A DNA stretch of 64,000 nt from Inia geoffrensis (GCA_036417435.1 CM070904.1:63124408-63188407), one strand, 5' to 3'. Shown: positions 12,402-25,565, counted from the first letter of the stretch. The notes: generated by a model not told the origin, from the sequence alone. A program made the numbers and translations.

Positions 12402-12885
12402 AAAAGCATCACAGGGATTGTTGATTGTGGTATACAGAAGAGGGTACCAAAAGATCAAGGGTGTGCGTGGGGGCAGCATAGTACATAATTTATCATATGA
12501 TAAATATTAATGAGAGTTAAAGGAACCTGGCAGAATTTAATAATGAATTTGACTCACCTGAATCCTATTGTTATTCATCTCAGAGGAAAGAAATAATCAT
12601 AGCTTATTATCTTGAGAATAATTTCAAAAATTCTAATATGAATATAGACTTTCCAGAGGAGATTAGCTGAGCAGTGCTTTAGAGCACCAAGAAACTGTCG
12701 TATGTTATTACTTTAAAAGTTAAAAATTGTAAGAAATCAAATAACACAAAAATGCATACATACACTTATTCTTGGCAAAGACTACTATCTTGTTTGCAGG
12801 ACACCATTGTCAGACATAGTAACATATATCATGATAGCAGTTATTATTTAGCAAATTTTATATTTTAATATAAATACAAATTCTG

Positions 12886-12959
12886 AGCAGGGATCGAACC
12901 CAGGCCCCCTGCAATGGAAGCGCAGACTCCTAACCATTGGACCGCCAGGGAGTTCCCCT
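12886..12959 (-). mobile_element. CHR-type SINE head fragment
   Basis: Only the tRNA-like head remains, reversed (GGATCGAACCCAGG ... ACCGCCAGGGAGTTCCC). Confidence 0.85.
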
Positions 12960-13475
12960 GGGTCATTTTTATGATCTTGGAAATGAGATTTTTTTATAAT
13001 ACAGCTCTGGGAACCACTTAAGTTGCAAACTAAATGCTGCCCTAGGTGTGTAGGGTGTGACAAAAGATTTTGTCATCTTTCTATCCCTTTTTTTGTGTGG
13101 AAGTTATACAAAAGTCTAGAGTGTTTTGACACAAGAAAATATAGAGAGCAAAAATGTAGAATACATAAAAGAATTTAGTGATGTTGGTAAATTTTCTTCA
13201 CTCATTCATTCAATAACTCTAAACTGCCCTCTGATTTAATAACCAATATAGGCGTTATTGAATGTTATAAAGTTTTTTCAGATTCTAGGATCCGAGATAC
13301 AAAGTATATATTATATGAGTTTATTTGAACTTTTAATTACTTAGAGACCATGTGTTCACGTGTATAGAGATGTTTTTATGCTTTATTTCTGATTTTCTAT
13401 ATATAATTTATTCTTTATACGTCTTTTTTCATCTGAGTTATATGTTTTAAACAAAAGTTTAAAAGTACAAAGAAT

Positions 13476-13688
13476 GGGACTTCCCTGGTGGTGCAGTGGT
13501 TGAGAGTCTGCCTGCCGATGCAGGGGACACAGGTTCGTGCCCCGGTCCGGGAAGATCCCACATGCCGCAGAGCGGCTGGGCCCGTGAGCCATGGCCGCTG
13601 AGCCTGTGAGTCCGGAGCCTGTGCTCCGCAACAGGAGAGGCCACAGCAGTGAGAGGCCCGCGTACCGCAAAAAAAAAAAAAAAAAAAA
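13476..13688 (+). mobile_element. CHR-type SINE
   Basis: Full short-form element ending in a 20-base A-tail. No clear target duplication. Confidence 0.92.
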
Positions 13689-13966
13689 CGCAGTTGTTAC
13701 TGAAAGATGCCAGTTAGACAGTTGGCAAATTTCTAATGTAGCCATCATTGTGATTAGATCAGCAGATCCGTGGTAGCTTTGAGGAGCAGGAAAGATTTTA
13801 TAGGTTTAGAATAGTAAAACAGTAATGGAGCTGTGGAGCTGCCATCAGTGCTAACATTAAGGGAGTAGGATGTGCTGTACCTGTCAATTGCAAGTAAACA
13901 TAGAAGCTCTGATATGTTTGAAGAAAGCTGATGTCTAAAAATTCACTTGTCAATCAGACAAGAAGT

Positions 13967-14487
13967 TTTTGGGGTTTTTTTAACATCTTTATTGGAGTAT
14001 AATTGCTTTACAATGGTGTGTTAGTTTCTGCTTTATAACAAAGTGATTCAGCTATGCATATACCTATATCCCCATATCCCCTCCCTCTTGCATCTCCCTC
14101 CCACCCTTCCTGTCCCACCCCTCTAGGTGCTCACAAAACACCGAACTGATCTCCCTGTGCTATGCGGCTGCTTCCCACTAGCTATCTATTTTACACTTGG
14201 TAGTATATATAAGTCCATGCCACTGTCTCACTTCGTCCCAGCTTACCTTTCCTGCTCCCTGTGTCCTCAAGTCCATTCTCTACATCTGCGTCTTTCTTCC
14301 TGTCCTGCCCCTAGGTTCTTCAGAACCATTTTTTGTTTGTTTGTTTGTTTTTTTAGATTCCATATATATGTGTTAGCATGTGGTATTTGTTTTTCTTTTT
14401 CTGGCTTGCTTCACTCTGTATGACAGACTCTAGGTCCATCCACCTCATTACAAATTACTCAATTTCATTTCTTTTTATGGCTGAGTG
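13967..14487 (-). mobile_element. 5'-truncated L1, antisense
   Basis: Reverse complement of an L1 3' end. Perfect 10-bp target duplication GACAAGAAGT at 13957-13966 and 14488-14497, so the insertion borders are exact. Confidence 0.9.
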
Positions 14488-14980
14488 GACAAGAAGTATT
14501 TATTGAACTCCTTCTATTTTCCCAGTCTTGCTAGTCCTTGATAGGAATACAAAAAAAAAAAAAAAAAAGAGTAAGATCTTTCCCCTTTAAGGAGCTACAA
14601 TCTGGTTGGGGAAACAAAATTTGGAGACCCAAAGCAATTAGCAAGCAAATTAAAAGACAATGTGAAGTCCTAATTACATGACAAAATGAAATCCTAATTA
14701 TCATTTTATGGTACAGATAAAACATATAGGACCTTAATTTAAAAATAAAAATTCCCAGTGAGCTGACGGTAGGCTTGATCAGGCACTCAACATTTAGTTT
14801 ACGTAGGGGAAAGAAAACAAATTCTTAACTTGCTTATGTGGTAGTATGTGCATAGATAGGTAAACTTAAATTTTGTGCAGCGTTTTAATAGAAAAAGAAT
14901 AATCTCTAGGCAAGAACCCATATTATTCCAGGCTACTTTGGAGAACATTAAATAAACTGAAAGCTAAAACTGAGGGTTTT

Positions 14981-15195
14981 GGGGGCTTCCCTGGTGGCAC
15001 AGTGGTTGAGAGTCCGTCTGCCAATGCAGGGGACACGGGTTCGTGCCCCGGTCCGGGAAGATCCCACATGTCACGGAGTGGCTGGGCCCGTGAGCCATGG
15101 CCGCTGAGCCTGCGCGTCCGGAGCCTGTGCTCCGCAACGGGAGAGGCCACAACAGTGAGAGGCCCGTGTACCGCAAAAAAATAAAAAATAATAAT
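14981..15195 (+). mobile_element. CHR-type SINE
   Basis: Full short-form element. Perfect 15-bp target duplication AAAACTGAGGGTTTT at 14966-14980 and 15196-15210. Confidence 0.95.
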
Positions 15196-16760
15196 AAAAC
15201 TGAGGGTTTTGAAAGAGCAATTTCATTTACTATAACTTTTTAAAATTACATAGTCATGACTTCAGAGGAGAGATTGCTTCTTTTTGTTTCCTTATTCTTT
15301 ATTTTTCTTTCTTTATTCTGTAGACGGTTCTTCAGTGAAAGGCATTTGCCCATGGTGTATTCCTCCAGTTATTATATATGACAGTTTTGGCAGACACTGT
15401 ATGAACTTTAATTTGTTCTGCTGTCTGGCCTTCTGTAGCTTATAAAATCCTAGCCTCACAAGTCTAGGTCTTGGATGACATCTCCATCCTTGAACTGTTC
15501 ATAACTCATATACTCTGGACTTCAGGAGCACCACCCACTTAGGGATCTCCATCTGAGTTTCAGGCCCCCATAGCTTCTCTCAACATCTAGATACTTTCTC
15601 TAATGCAAGTCTCTTAAACTATATTTATTTATAGGTTAGGTTTATTGTCAGGTACCTGGTTTTATATACATTGTAAATGCTTTAAAATAGAGTATCGTAT
15701 ACAGGTATATGGTAAAAACACCTGTCTTTAAATATGTTTTTATTATTTGAACAGAGGTTAGAAATTATATCATTAGTCAAGATATGTAACTATCAAATGA
15801 TTTCCTTGGCAAAGTAAAATATGGTTTACATTACCAAAACACATAGTACCTTTCCTGAGAGAGGAACTTTAAAAAAAATATGACTGCTTATGTTCTCACC
15901 TTTGTATTTACTCACCTTTGTAAAAAACAAGAAAAAAAAAATTTATCCCTGTATTCCTTTAAGGCTCGATTCTTTCTTTTCATCATCTCTTGTTAGATAG
16001 AAATGCCCATTATACAATGGCACATGACAGCCTAGCCTGGGGATTACAGAGGATTGGAGAAAACGTGTGTATGTAGCAACTTACCTTCTTGGTCAGAGCA
16101 AATGCCCCATTCCCCCTGGTTTTGTTTTTAGAGATTGGATCAAATATACCTTCTTTTTATATGTAACACTTCTATATTACTTTTCTCTGGAGATTAGTCT
16201 TTGTTTATAGACTCTCTGGTAGAATAATAATTAGAAGGAAAAAAGTTATTCAACAAGTTTATTCATTAAAATTCATAGTTTTCCCCAAGGTGTCATAATA
16301 AATATACCACAAACTCTAAGAAAATTGATATCCAAATCATTTTAATGTTTACATTGAAGCTTCTGTTGTAGAAATTGTTTCCAAATCTGAATGATTAATT
16401 CATCCTACTCTTTCCTGTTCTGAGTCTCTGGTTTTGTTTTTGTTTTTTTTATTGAAGTATTGTTGATTTACAGTGTTGTGTTAGTTTCTGGTGCATAGCA
16501 AAGTGATTCAGTTATACGTATATATACATATTCTTTTTCATGTTCTTCTCCATTATGGTTTATTACAGGATATTGAATATAGTTCCCTGTACTATACAGT
16601 AGGACTTTGTTATTTATCTATTTTTTATATAGTAATTTGTATCTGTTATTCCCAAATACCTAATTTATCCCTCCCCCACCCCCTCTCCCCTTTGGTAACC
16701 ATAAGTTTGTTTTCTATGTCTGTGAGTCTGTTTCATAAATAAGTTCATTTGTGTCATATT

Positions 16761-18239
16761 TTAGATTCCACATATAAATGTTATATGGTATTTGTCTTTC
16801 TCCTTCAGACTTACTTCACTTAGTATGATAATCTCTAGGTCCATCCATGTTGCTGCAAATGGCATTATTTCATTCTTTTTTATGGCTGCGTAGTATTCCA
16901 TTGTGTATATGTACCACATTTTCTTTATCAGTTCATCTGTTGATGGACATTTAGGTTGCTTCCATGTCTTGGCTATTGTAAATAGTGCCACAGTGAACAT
17001 TGGGGTGCATGTATCTTTTTGAATTATAGTTCTCTCTGGATATATGCCCAGGAGTGGGATTGCTGGATCATATGGCATCTCTCTCTCTTTTAGCTTTTTA
17101 AGTAACCTCCATACTGTTTTCTGTAGTGGCTACAGCAATTTACATTCCCACCAACAGTGTAAAAGGGTTCCCTTTTCTCCACACCCTCTCCAGCATTTGT
17201 TATTTGTAGACTTTTTAACGATGGCCGTTCTCATCAGTTTGAGGTGGTACCTCACTGTAGTTTTGAATTGCATTTCTGTAATAATTAGCAATGTTGAGCA
17301 TCTTTTCATGTGCCTGGTGGCCATCTTACCTCTTCTTTGGTGAAATGTCTGTTTAGGTCTTCTGCCCATATTTTGATTGGGTTGTTTTTTTTTTTTTTTC
17401 TGTTACTGAGTTGTATGAGCTGTTCGTATATTTTGGAAATTAAGCCCTTGTTGGTTGCATCATTTGCAAAGATTTTCTCCCAGTCTGTAGGTTTTTTCAT
17501 TTTTTTAATGCTTTCCTTTGCTTTGCAAAAGCTTATAAGTTTGATTAGGCCCCATTTGTTTATTTTTGCTCTTATTTCTATTTCCTTGGGAGACTGACCT
17601 AAGAAAACATTGGTATGATTTATATTGGAGAATGTTTTACCTATGTTCTCTTCTAGGAGTTTTATGGTGTCATGTCTTATATTTAAGTCTTGAAGCCATT
17701 TTGAGTTTATTTTTGTATATGGTGTGAGGGTGTGTTCTAACTTCATTGATTTCTATCTAGCTTTCCCAGCACCACTTGCTGAAGAAACTGTCTTTTCTCC
17801 ATTGTATATTCTTGCCTCCTTTGTCAAAGATTAATTGACTGTAGTGTGTGGGTTTATTTATGGGCTCTCTATTCCATTCCATATGTCTGTTTTTGTGCCA
17901 GTACCATGCTGTTTTAATTACTGTAGCTTTGTAGTATTGTCTGAAGTCTGGGAGGGTTATACCTCCAGGTTTGGTCTTTTTCCTCAGGATAGTGTTGGCA
18001 ATTTTGGGTCTTTTATGTTTCCATATAAATTTTAGGATTGTTTGTTCTAGTTCTGTGAAAAATATCATGGGTAATTTGATAGGGATCACATTAAATCTGT
18101 AGATTGCTTTGAGTAGTATGGCCACTTTAACAATATTAATTTTTCTAATCCAAGAGCATGGAATATCCTTCCATTTCCTTGAATCATCTACAGTGTCCTT
18201 TATCAGTGTTTTGTAGTTCTCAGCTATAAGTCTTTTCAC
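16761..18239 (-). pseudogene. L1 ORF2 C-terminal fragment (decayed)
   Basis: Four consecutive - strand open pieces read as successive parts of L1 ORF2p: a segment with [12 protein letters not shown], then one with [12 protein letters not shown], then the Cys-rich C-terminal piece ([16 protein letters not shown]), then the end (PLLGIYPE). Frame changes and stops between them rule out a functional protein. The N-terminal two thirds are missing because the copy is 5'-truncated. Confidence 0.88.
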
Positions 18240-18291
18240 CTCCTTGCTCAGATTTATTTCTAAGTATTTTATTTATTTTTTGATGCAATTT

Positions 18292-18641
18292 TTTTTTAAA
18301 TAAATTTATTTATTTATTGGCTGTGTTGGGTCTTCGTTGCTGTGCGCGGGCTTTCTCTAGTTGTGGCGAGCGAGGGCTACTCTTTGTTGCGGTGTGCGGG
18401 CTTCTTATCCCAGTGGCTTCTCTTTGCTGCAGAGCACAGTCTCTAGGCACACGGGCTGCAATAGTTGTGACACGCGGGCTCAGTAGTTGTGGCTCGTGGG
18501 CTGTAGAGCACAGGCTCAGTAATTGTGGCACACGGGCTTAGTTGCTCCATGGCATGTGGAATCTTCCCGGACCAGGGCTCGAACCTGTGTCCCCTGCATT
18601 GGCAGGCGGATTCTTAACCACTGCGCCACCAGGCAAGTCCC
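18292..18641 (-). mobile_element. long-form CHR SINE nested in L1
   Basis: Reversed long-form element (tRNA-like head at 18560-18641) with three internal repeats of an AGTAGTTGTGGC-type unit. It splits the L1 text: the words TTGATG..ATTTT stand on both sides (18279-, 18643-), as an imperfect target duplication. Confidence 0.9.
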
Positions 18642-19165
18642 CTTGATGGGATTTTAAAAGGGATTGTTCTTTTACTTTCCATTTCTGATACTTCATTGTT
18701 AGTGTAAAGAAATGCAACAGATTTCTGTATGTTAATCTTGGTGAGTCTCTGTTTTTTAATTTAATACATAATTTTAGTTTTTGCTTTGTTATTATACTAG
18801 AAATAATTTTTGAAGGGAGAAGAAAATGAGAAGAAGTGGCATATCACTTTTTAAATCCTCTTCCCTGGCTTCTAAGCAGATTTAAATAGCTCTAATGTGG
18901 TATTTCTCCCCTTATTTCCCCTTTCTGTACCCTTTCTCACATTTCCCATTTTTCTTTTTTCTACTCTTCTCCAGAGCCCACTAAACGGAGTTACTGTATT
19001 CTGTTCTTCCGTGATTTATATTGACCAAGGCCTGAAAGGCTGTTTTTTCAACCTCAGTAGGTTGGGGCTAGCCCTCCAAAACAATCTAGTTTCTCTTATT
19101 AATATATTATAATCTGTCATCCTAAAAGTTCTCAAAATCTGTTTTAAAGATATTTGTTTCTTCAT

Positions 19166-19280
19166 ACTTCCCTGGCGGTCCAGTGGTTAAAACTCTGCAC
19201 TTCCAATGCAGGGGGTGAAGTTTTGATCCCTGGTCAGGAAACTAAGATCCCACATGCCACGTGGCGTGGCCAAAAAAAAA
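19166..19280 (+). mobile_element. short CHR-type SINE
   Basis: Head-only form ending GTGGCCAAAAA. Target duplication AAAGATATTTGTTT at 19146-19159 and 19281-19294. Confidence 0.88.
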
Positions 19281-20599
19281 AAAGATATTTGTTTTTTGGT
19301 TAGAAATGCTTTTTGCATTTGATCTGTTGTGATATATTGTGGTGGGTGGTTTGGAGGGGGGGTTGTGGGGTTTTTTTATTTGTTTGTTTGGTTGGTTGAA
19401 TTACATGAAGAAAATCCAGCTTCACACAGATACGTAGTTGGGAAAGGGAAGAGTATTTTAATAACCTTTTTAGAAATTGTAGATATTTTCCTTTGATACT
19501 ATACCAAAACTTGGCAAGTGGTAATTTCTTAATGTTAGCTGCAGTATGAAAGCTGAAACCAGTGAACTCTTCTGGTATATTAAAAGCCATTGGTCTGTCT
19601 TGTACTTTGAATGCGTCTTTTACTTATGTATGATTTTGTAGCATCATGAATTGGTCATTTGGAAAATACTGGTTCAGGGAGCTATGCACAACTTCCAAAT
19701 ATTGACTTATTTCATGATATAATATTTTAACTCACATTTAACATCATCACTGATCTCATCAGAAAAGTCTTTTTACTGGGCAGCTGTCAAGATTACTATA
19801 ACAGAAGTTTTCCAAAATTTGCACTTGAAAACTTAAATTTTTTCTTAAACAACAAATCTTTTCAGTTGTTTTCCTTAAAGTGGGAAGCTAGCTTCATTTG
19901 CTTTTGAGAAAATGTCTGAATAACCATAGCTTGCATGATAATCATTCTTTCAAGTGAAAATGGCATTCCATTAAAAAAGTGACTAGTTCAACTTGCAGCT
20001 CGAACACTTGCACAAGTGCTTTTCCCCCTGTACTTCAGTATAAAATAGAAGTCCTTTGTGTATATTTCCCATTTTGTCACACAGAATACTAAAAAATGTT
20101 AGCTTGGGATCAAAATTCAATAAAGTTAATAGTTTTTACTGTGTCATCATCAAGGATATTCTTAGGTGAAACTGGCTTCCTTTTTGATCGAGTATACGGC
20201 ATTGAAGAATACAATGAGTACAGTTTGGTAACATAGCCTTGGTCATACTCAGGCACCAGCAGTTTTACTCACCATTGCTTTTGTATCATCAGTATAAATG
20301 CCAACACAGTAAAAAAGGCAAATAATATTTAATACTATTGTGACAGTTGTTGACCCCATGAGTTTCAGGGTCTGTGGTTTGATTTTACCCTATCTACAAG
20401 CTAATAAGTTATAACTTCATGGATGCTGGAAGAAGACGTGAGACTCCTGGATCAGAGTAAAAAAGGTCTCTTATTTATAGAACAGCAAGCAGCTAGAGCA
20501 TTATATTTGCATTGGTCTCATGGTGGGGGACACAGGGTGGACCCAGATGGATGCCTGTGCATGCAAAGGGTTGCATTATGCTGTTAAAAGATGGTGTGG

Positions 20600-20788
20600 G
20601 GCTTCCCTGGTGGCGCAGTGGTTGAGAGTCCGCCTGCCGATGCAGGGGATACGGGTTCGTGCCCCGGTCTGGGAAGATCCCACATGCCGCGGAGCGGCTG
20701 GGCCCGTGAGCCATGGCCGCTGAGCCTGCGCGTCCGGAGCCTGTGCTCCGCAACGGGAGAGACCACAACAGTGAGAGGCCTGCATACT

Positions 20789-20816
<28 letters not shown>
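20600..20816 (+). mobile_element. CHR-type SINE, apparently young
   Basis: Nearly consensus body, about 30 uninterrupted A, and a perfect target duplication AAAAGATGGTGTGG at 20586-20599 and 20817-20830. Confidence 0.95.
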
Positions 20817-20822
<6 letters not shown>

Positions 20823-20969
20823 TGGTGTGGTGCCTGATGCATTTCTTGAGCAATTCCACAGAACCCTAGACTTGTGAAATGTTGCATAGTATGTATTCTT
20901 CGTGGTAATTTTTAAAGGCACAAGAATGTATTATAGGATCCAAAATGAACAGTAAGAAAACTACTTAGC

Positions 20970-21088
20970 GGGAATTCCCTGGTGGTCCAGTGGTTAGGAC
21001 TCCACACTTTCACTGCTGAGGGCCCAGGTTCAATCCTGGTTGGGGAACTAAGATACCGCAAGCTACGTAATGTGGCCAAAAAGAAAAA
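20970..21088 (+). mobile_element. short CHR-type SINE
   Basis: Head-only form (GGAATTCCCTGGTGGTCCAG). Perfect target duplication AAAACTACTTAGC at 20957-20969 and 21089-21101. Confidence 0.92.
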
Positions 21089-21931
21089 AAAACTACTTAG
21101 CTTCATTTTACCATAGAATCTCTAGCTAGCACTTTTCCCAATATTGTATTTTAACAACTCTTATTGAATTTGTAGTCCCCTTTAAGATATTGCTAGAATT
21201 TGATGGGGAAGAGATGGGGAGGGCGCACCTAATTTATCATTTGCATGTAATATGCTGTGTTCTTTCAGTGTCTTTGTTGCTTGCTTAAGGCACTCTTGCC
21301 ATGTTATGAAAGCTTTTTACCTGAAAGATTTTTTTTCTTTGCCAATTAGACGTCTTTCCGTACACTTGATACTCGGCTCTAAGATAAATAGATAGATCCT
21401 AGAATCCTGATAAAACTATTGTAAGGTAGTTCCCAGGCATTCTGTAAGTCATTAAACTATGATTTTTTTTTCTTCTCTGATAAGTTCCTTTTGGAAAACC
21501 AAATAATTCCGAGATAGGTATCCTTTGCTTTCTCTCTCCTGTTATACTTATCAATAGTGGTGTGATTTCTATATTCATTATTGGATCAGTTTACCCACCG
21601 TTATTACTACCTCTAATTGCTCTTAACTAGTTAACATTAAGGCAGCGTGTTTCCCTCTACATTTCATCCAAATAATGATGTGCAGGAGGTCACTGACTTG
21701 TCCAGATTCCCTGAAAGTGTCATCTAGAATGTATTCCTGCTGGATGGCCAGTGGCCACAGTAAGTGTTGCTTTGCTTCTTGCTGCTGCTGATTTGAACAT
21801 TTTCTCTTCCTCCTCTTTCCCCATGCTGCAGCCACAGAATCCCTGTTCTTGTCCCCGGCTCTTGTTTCTCATCTTGTCCTGAGGACAGCGTGAAAACTTT
21901 TTAATAAAGCTGAATCTAAAACTCTCCCTTC

Positions 21932-22156
21932 GGGCCTTCCCTGGTGGCGCAGTGGCGCAGTGGTTGGGGGTCCGCCTGCCGATGCAGGGGACACGGGTTC
22001 GTGCCCCAGTCCGGGAAGATCCCACATGCCACAGAGCGGCTGGGCCTGTGAGCCATGGCCGCTGAGCCTGCGCGTCCGGAGCCTGTGCTCCGCAACGGGA
22101 GAGGCCGCAGCAGTGAGAGGCCCGCGTACCGCAAAAAAAAAAAAAAAAAAAAAACC
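21932..22156 (+). mobile_element. CHR-type SINE with duplicated A-box segment
   Basis: Short-form element in which GGCGCAGT occurs twice in tandem near the 5' end (about 21946-21962). Target duplication CTCTCCCTTC at 21922-21931 and 22157-22166. Confidence 0.93.
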
Positions 22157-22451
22157 CTCTCCCTTCTACTTTTTTGATAAATGTCCATTTCTCTTTTACA
22201 TGAAGAAGATAATAGATCTTTATAGTTAGTTGTTTTTACTAAGTTTTTTCTTGGCAAAGTAAAAAGTTGGTAGCCCTTTATCAGATCCCTAGTTTTGTTT
22301 TGAATTTTGCTATTCTAGGAATGCTTAATCTCAGTTTCTTTAAGGTTTTATCTTTCCCTAAGATTTTTTTATTTTAAGGAGAATGGCCTTGCATTAACAA
22401 AGGAAAATGAAGATTAGAAGTGTGAACCAGATTTGAGGAAAAGGTGATTGC

Positions 22452-22820
22452 TTTTTTTAAAATTTTTTTTAAGATTTTTATTTATTTATTTATTTATGGC
22501 TGCATCAGGTCTTCGTTGGGGCGCAGGCTCTTTGTTGCGGCGCAGGCTCTTTGTTGCGGCGCGTGGGCTTCTCTCTAGTTGTGGCGCGCAGGCTCCAGGG
22601 TGCATGGGCCCTGTAGTTGTGGCACGCAGGCTCCAGGGCGCATGGGCTCCATAGTTTTTGTCACGCAGGCTCTCTAGTTGAGGCACGTGAGCTTAGTAGT
22701 TGTGGTACACGGGATAGTTGCCCCACGGCATGTGGGGTCTTAGTTCCCTGACCAGGGATCAAACCCATGTCCCCTGCATTGTAAGGCAGATTCTTCACCA
22801 CTGGACCACCAGGGAAGCCC
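22452..22820 (-). mobile_element. long-form CHR SINE
   Basis: Reversed, with an ATTT-rich tail and repeated GGCGCAGGCTC / AGTTGTGGC units. The head ends at the reversed ACCACCAGGGAAGCCCC. Confidence 0.88.
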
Positions 22821-22824
22821 CTGA

Positions 22825-23760
22825 TTATATTTTAAAATGTGGTGCTCTACAATAGACAACAGAACAAGTGAAAATATATTGGATTGAAAGAGAATTGAGA
22901 GTGGCTATCAAGAGAGAGGGTGGGCCTGAAGATACAGACTTTAGGAAATGAATACTCAATAGACTTAACACGAGAATGAACAATAAGAAAGGTGTATAAT
23001 GAGGGAAGAACAGTGTACCCATGTGTGAACCTTAGAGAATGCCTACATCTTTAGTCTAAGAAGAACAGGGACCAATGAAAACACCAAAACTTAAAAAGAA
23101 AACCTAAATATTATACTGGTAGCCATAAAGGTATCAAGAAGGAGGAGCTGCTCACTAATGTGAAGTATTGTCACTAATGGGAGATTCCGAGTTTTCTGTG
23201 GTTTTGTCCTGAGGGTGGCCACAATTCCAGTGGCTAAAATTCCAATTGAAAGCCCACCACCATTCTGGCTGGAAGAAGCAGAAAGGAAAATGAGCCCAGA
23301 ATAACCACAGCCACCAGAGAAGAAAGGAGCCCCATAAAGGAGAGAGCCAGAGAAAGTAAACCTGAAGTTCTGTGTTTAAACTCAGCCCGTCTCTGGCTCT
23401 CCCTAAAACCAAGGATGTGTGGGCAAACTGAAAGCAGTTTGCAGCTGAAGCATAAAGGAATGAACTGAGATCTGAGCTGCTGCTCTTCAGAGGAGTGACA
23501 GTTTGGAGTCTGAGTCTAACCAACTTAATTTCCTGCAAAAACAAAAACATCAACACTCTTTGGCACCATATAACCGAATATCTCCCCAACATAATATTCA
23601 CAATGTTCTGGGTACAGTCCAAAATTATTCAACATATGGCGAGTCAAGAAAATATGACCCAGTTTCAAGGGAACAGATACCAACCCTGAGATGATGCAGA
23701 TATTGAGATTATCAGACAAGGATTTTAAGTCAGCTACTATAACTATGCCCAGTCATCTAT
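22825..23760 (+). mobile_element. old L1 (L1M-like) internal/5' remnant
   Basis: The text around 23580-23750 (CAAAATTATTCAACATATGG..., AATATGACCCA, ATTATCAGACAAGGA) matches the 5' part of old L1M elements in diverged form. The 155-codon - strand open frame over it is not a gene. Confidence 0.55.
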
Positions 23761-24239
23761 TAGGAGGTAGTTAGGAAGGCAGGAAGAGACTTAAGATTTC
23801 GAGAGGATAGCATTAACAGTAAGGTACCCCACTGTCATGCTTTGTCAAATGGTTAACTTTTAATGTCAAGTCTGAGAAATACTTAAACTGTGAAATTCTG
23901 GTTAAGAAGCTATTGCCAAATTGCCTCTGTTAACATGTAAACTGGTTTGGCAGAACTTGAGTAAGTCTATCTAGGGTGATTTGGGGGTGTAAATTTCTTC
24001 TTGGACATTCTTGAGCACAAAAAGGGCCATACCAAAGGCCATTCCCCAGGCAGTATTTAAACATCAAAACTTGGCTTATAACTATGCCTCACTGAGAAAT
24101 ATATTTGTTGTATTACAGACAGGTTTTAGAGTCTTAAAAGTAGTTTGCATTGGTGCAATGTATAAATGTTACCCTTCTATATCTTCCTCACCATGCTAGG
24201 TAACCCTACTACTTCACTTCTCTAGCAGCCGGGACCTGT

Positions 24240-24445
24240 AAACTGAGAGGTTAAGAGCCTGAGGCGGTGAGGCTTGGGTTCCAGTTGCAGCTACTCCACC
24301 TACTAGACTGTAGACAAATATTTGATCTCTGCAGACCCTTAGTAACTATAGTGAACTGTAAAATCAAATTAAAGTACTTAATTCACAAGATTATGTGGAT
24401 TTAGTTAAATAATTAATATACGCAAATTGCTTAAATAACAGCTAT
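24240..24445 (+). mobile_element. MIR SINE remnant
   Basis: Diverged MIR: GAGGTTAAGAGCCTGAG, GGGTTCCAGTTGCAGC, then a weak core. Confidence 0.65.
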
Positions 24446-25352
24446 TTTCATGAAGATATTTTCTGTTCACCATGGTAGTGGTATGACAAAAAAGTAGTAG
24501 TTAATGAAAAGGGTTTTCCCAAATCATTTCATTTTAAAGTAGTGTTCGGAGAAGGGGTGAAGGAAGTATGGGAAACCTTACTTTTTAAAATTAGTCACTT
24601 ACGTTATTTTTCTATTTTGCATGAAAAGGCATTCCCACAATTATATTTCTTCCTATTAAGAAAATTAATCAGAAAGATAACTTTTTTTTTAATGTTTTAT
24701 CGTAACATTGACTTGATAGAAGTTTGGGGGGATTTACGTTAAACCAAAACCTTGTAAAGAACTTGGAAGTAATTGGGATATTTAATTTTATTTTTATATT
24801 GTTTATTTTCTTGCCTCTTCCTTCAGAACTCTGGGATGGATCCCATTTTGCCCTGGAATTGTTCCCGCACTGGCAGTGGATTTGCCTAGCACACTGTGTC
24901 ATGCGGAACAGACAAGCCTCCTAGGATTTGTGTTCCTCTTGCTTTTCTAGATTTTCAGTAATATTATTGAGGGTGAAAGAACGACAGATTTCACATGGCC
25001 ATAAGTTCTTATAAATACAATTTCTGTGTATTTTTTTAAATTACCTTTTGTCCTCAAACTTCTTTTTTAATATGCTTTTATATTCTTATCAAATCTCTTG
25101 TAACTTTTTTCTGTTCCTATTTTCTACCTTAAGCTCTTCACTTTCTCAGCCCTTTTTTCACTTTCTCCCTAATTCAGCCATATTCAATGCTTGACTTCAC
25201 TGTAACATTTTGTTTCAATATATCTAAAACTGGTAAATTCAACCTGTTTCTCCTTTAATATTTCATTCTTAGTTTCAAAAATCTAAGTGATAAGTGAATC
25301 CTTATTTTCACTTTCTTTTTCCACTACTAATTTTTTCTTTTTCTGTAGTAAA

Positions 25353-25565
25353 TTTTCTTTTTTTTTTTTTTTTGCGGTACGCGGGCCTCTCACTGTTGTG
25401 GCCTCTCCCGTTGCGGAGCAACAGGCTCCGGACGCGCAGGCTCAGCGGCCATGGCTCACGGGCACAGCTGCTCCGCGGTATGTGGGATCTTCCCGGACCG
25501 GGGCACGAACCCGTGTCACCTGCATCGGCAGGCGGACTCTCAACCACTGCGCCACCAGGGAAGCC
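25353..25565 (-). mobile_element. CHR-type SINE
   Basis: Reversed short-form element with a poly-T start. Target duplication CTGTAGTAAA at 25343-25352 and 25566-25575. Confidence 0.93.

Larger units (their letters stand above)
16431..18741 (-). mobile_element. L1 retrotransposon, 3' 2 kb, antisense, with nested SINE
   Basis: The T-rich start is the reversed A-tail. On the - strand the element encodes the C-terminal part of L1 ORF2 (reverse transcriptase side), broken into separate frames at 18239-17757, 17746-17306, 17369-17130 and 17078-16761 by stops and shifts; the last contains the well-known MEYYAAIKKNEI block. It is dead. Target duplication TGAGTCTCTG at 16421-16430 and 18742-18751. 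A SINE interrupts it at 18292-18641. Confidence 0.93.

Noticed and set aside
20493..20921. Repeated open frames of 70-140 codons with GRAGSAAMAHGPSRS-like text at many sites
   Set aside because: All are translations of the CHR SINE body in either orientation, not genes.
23155..23622. 155-codon - strand open frame
   Set aside because: Lies antisense in an old L1-like remnant. Trp/Phe/Leu-rich translation with no family likeness.
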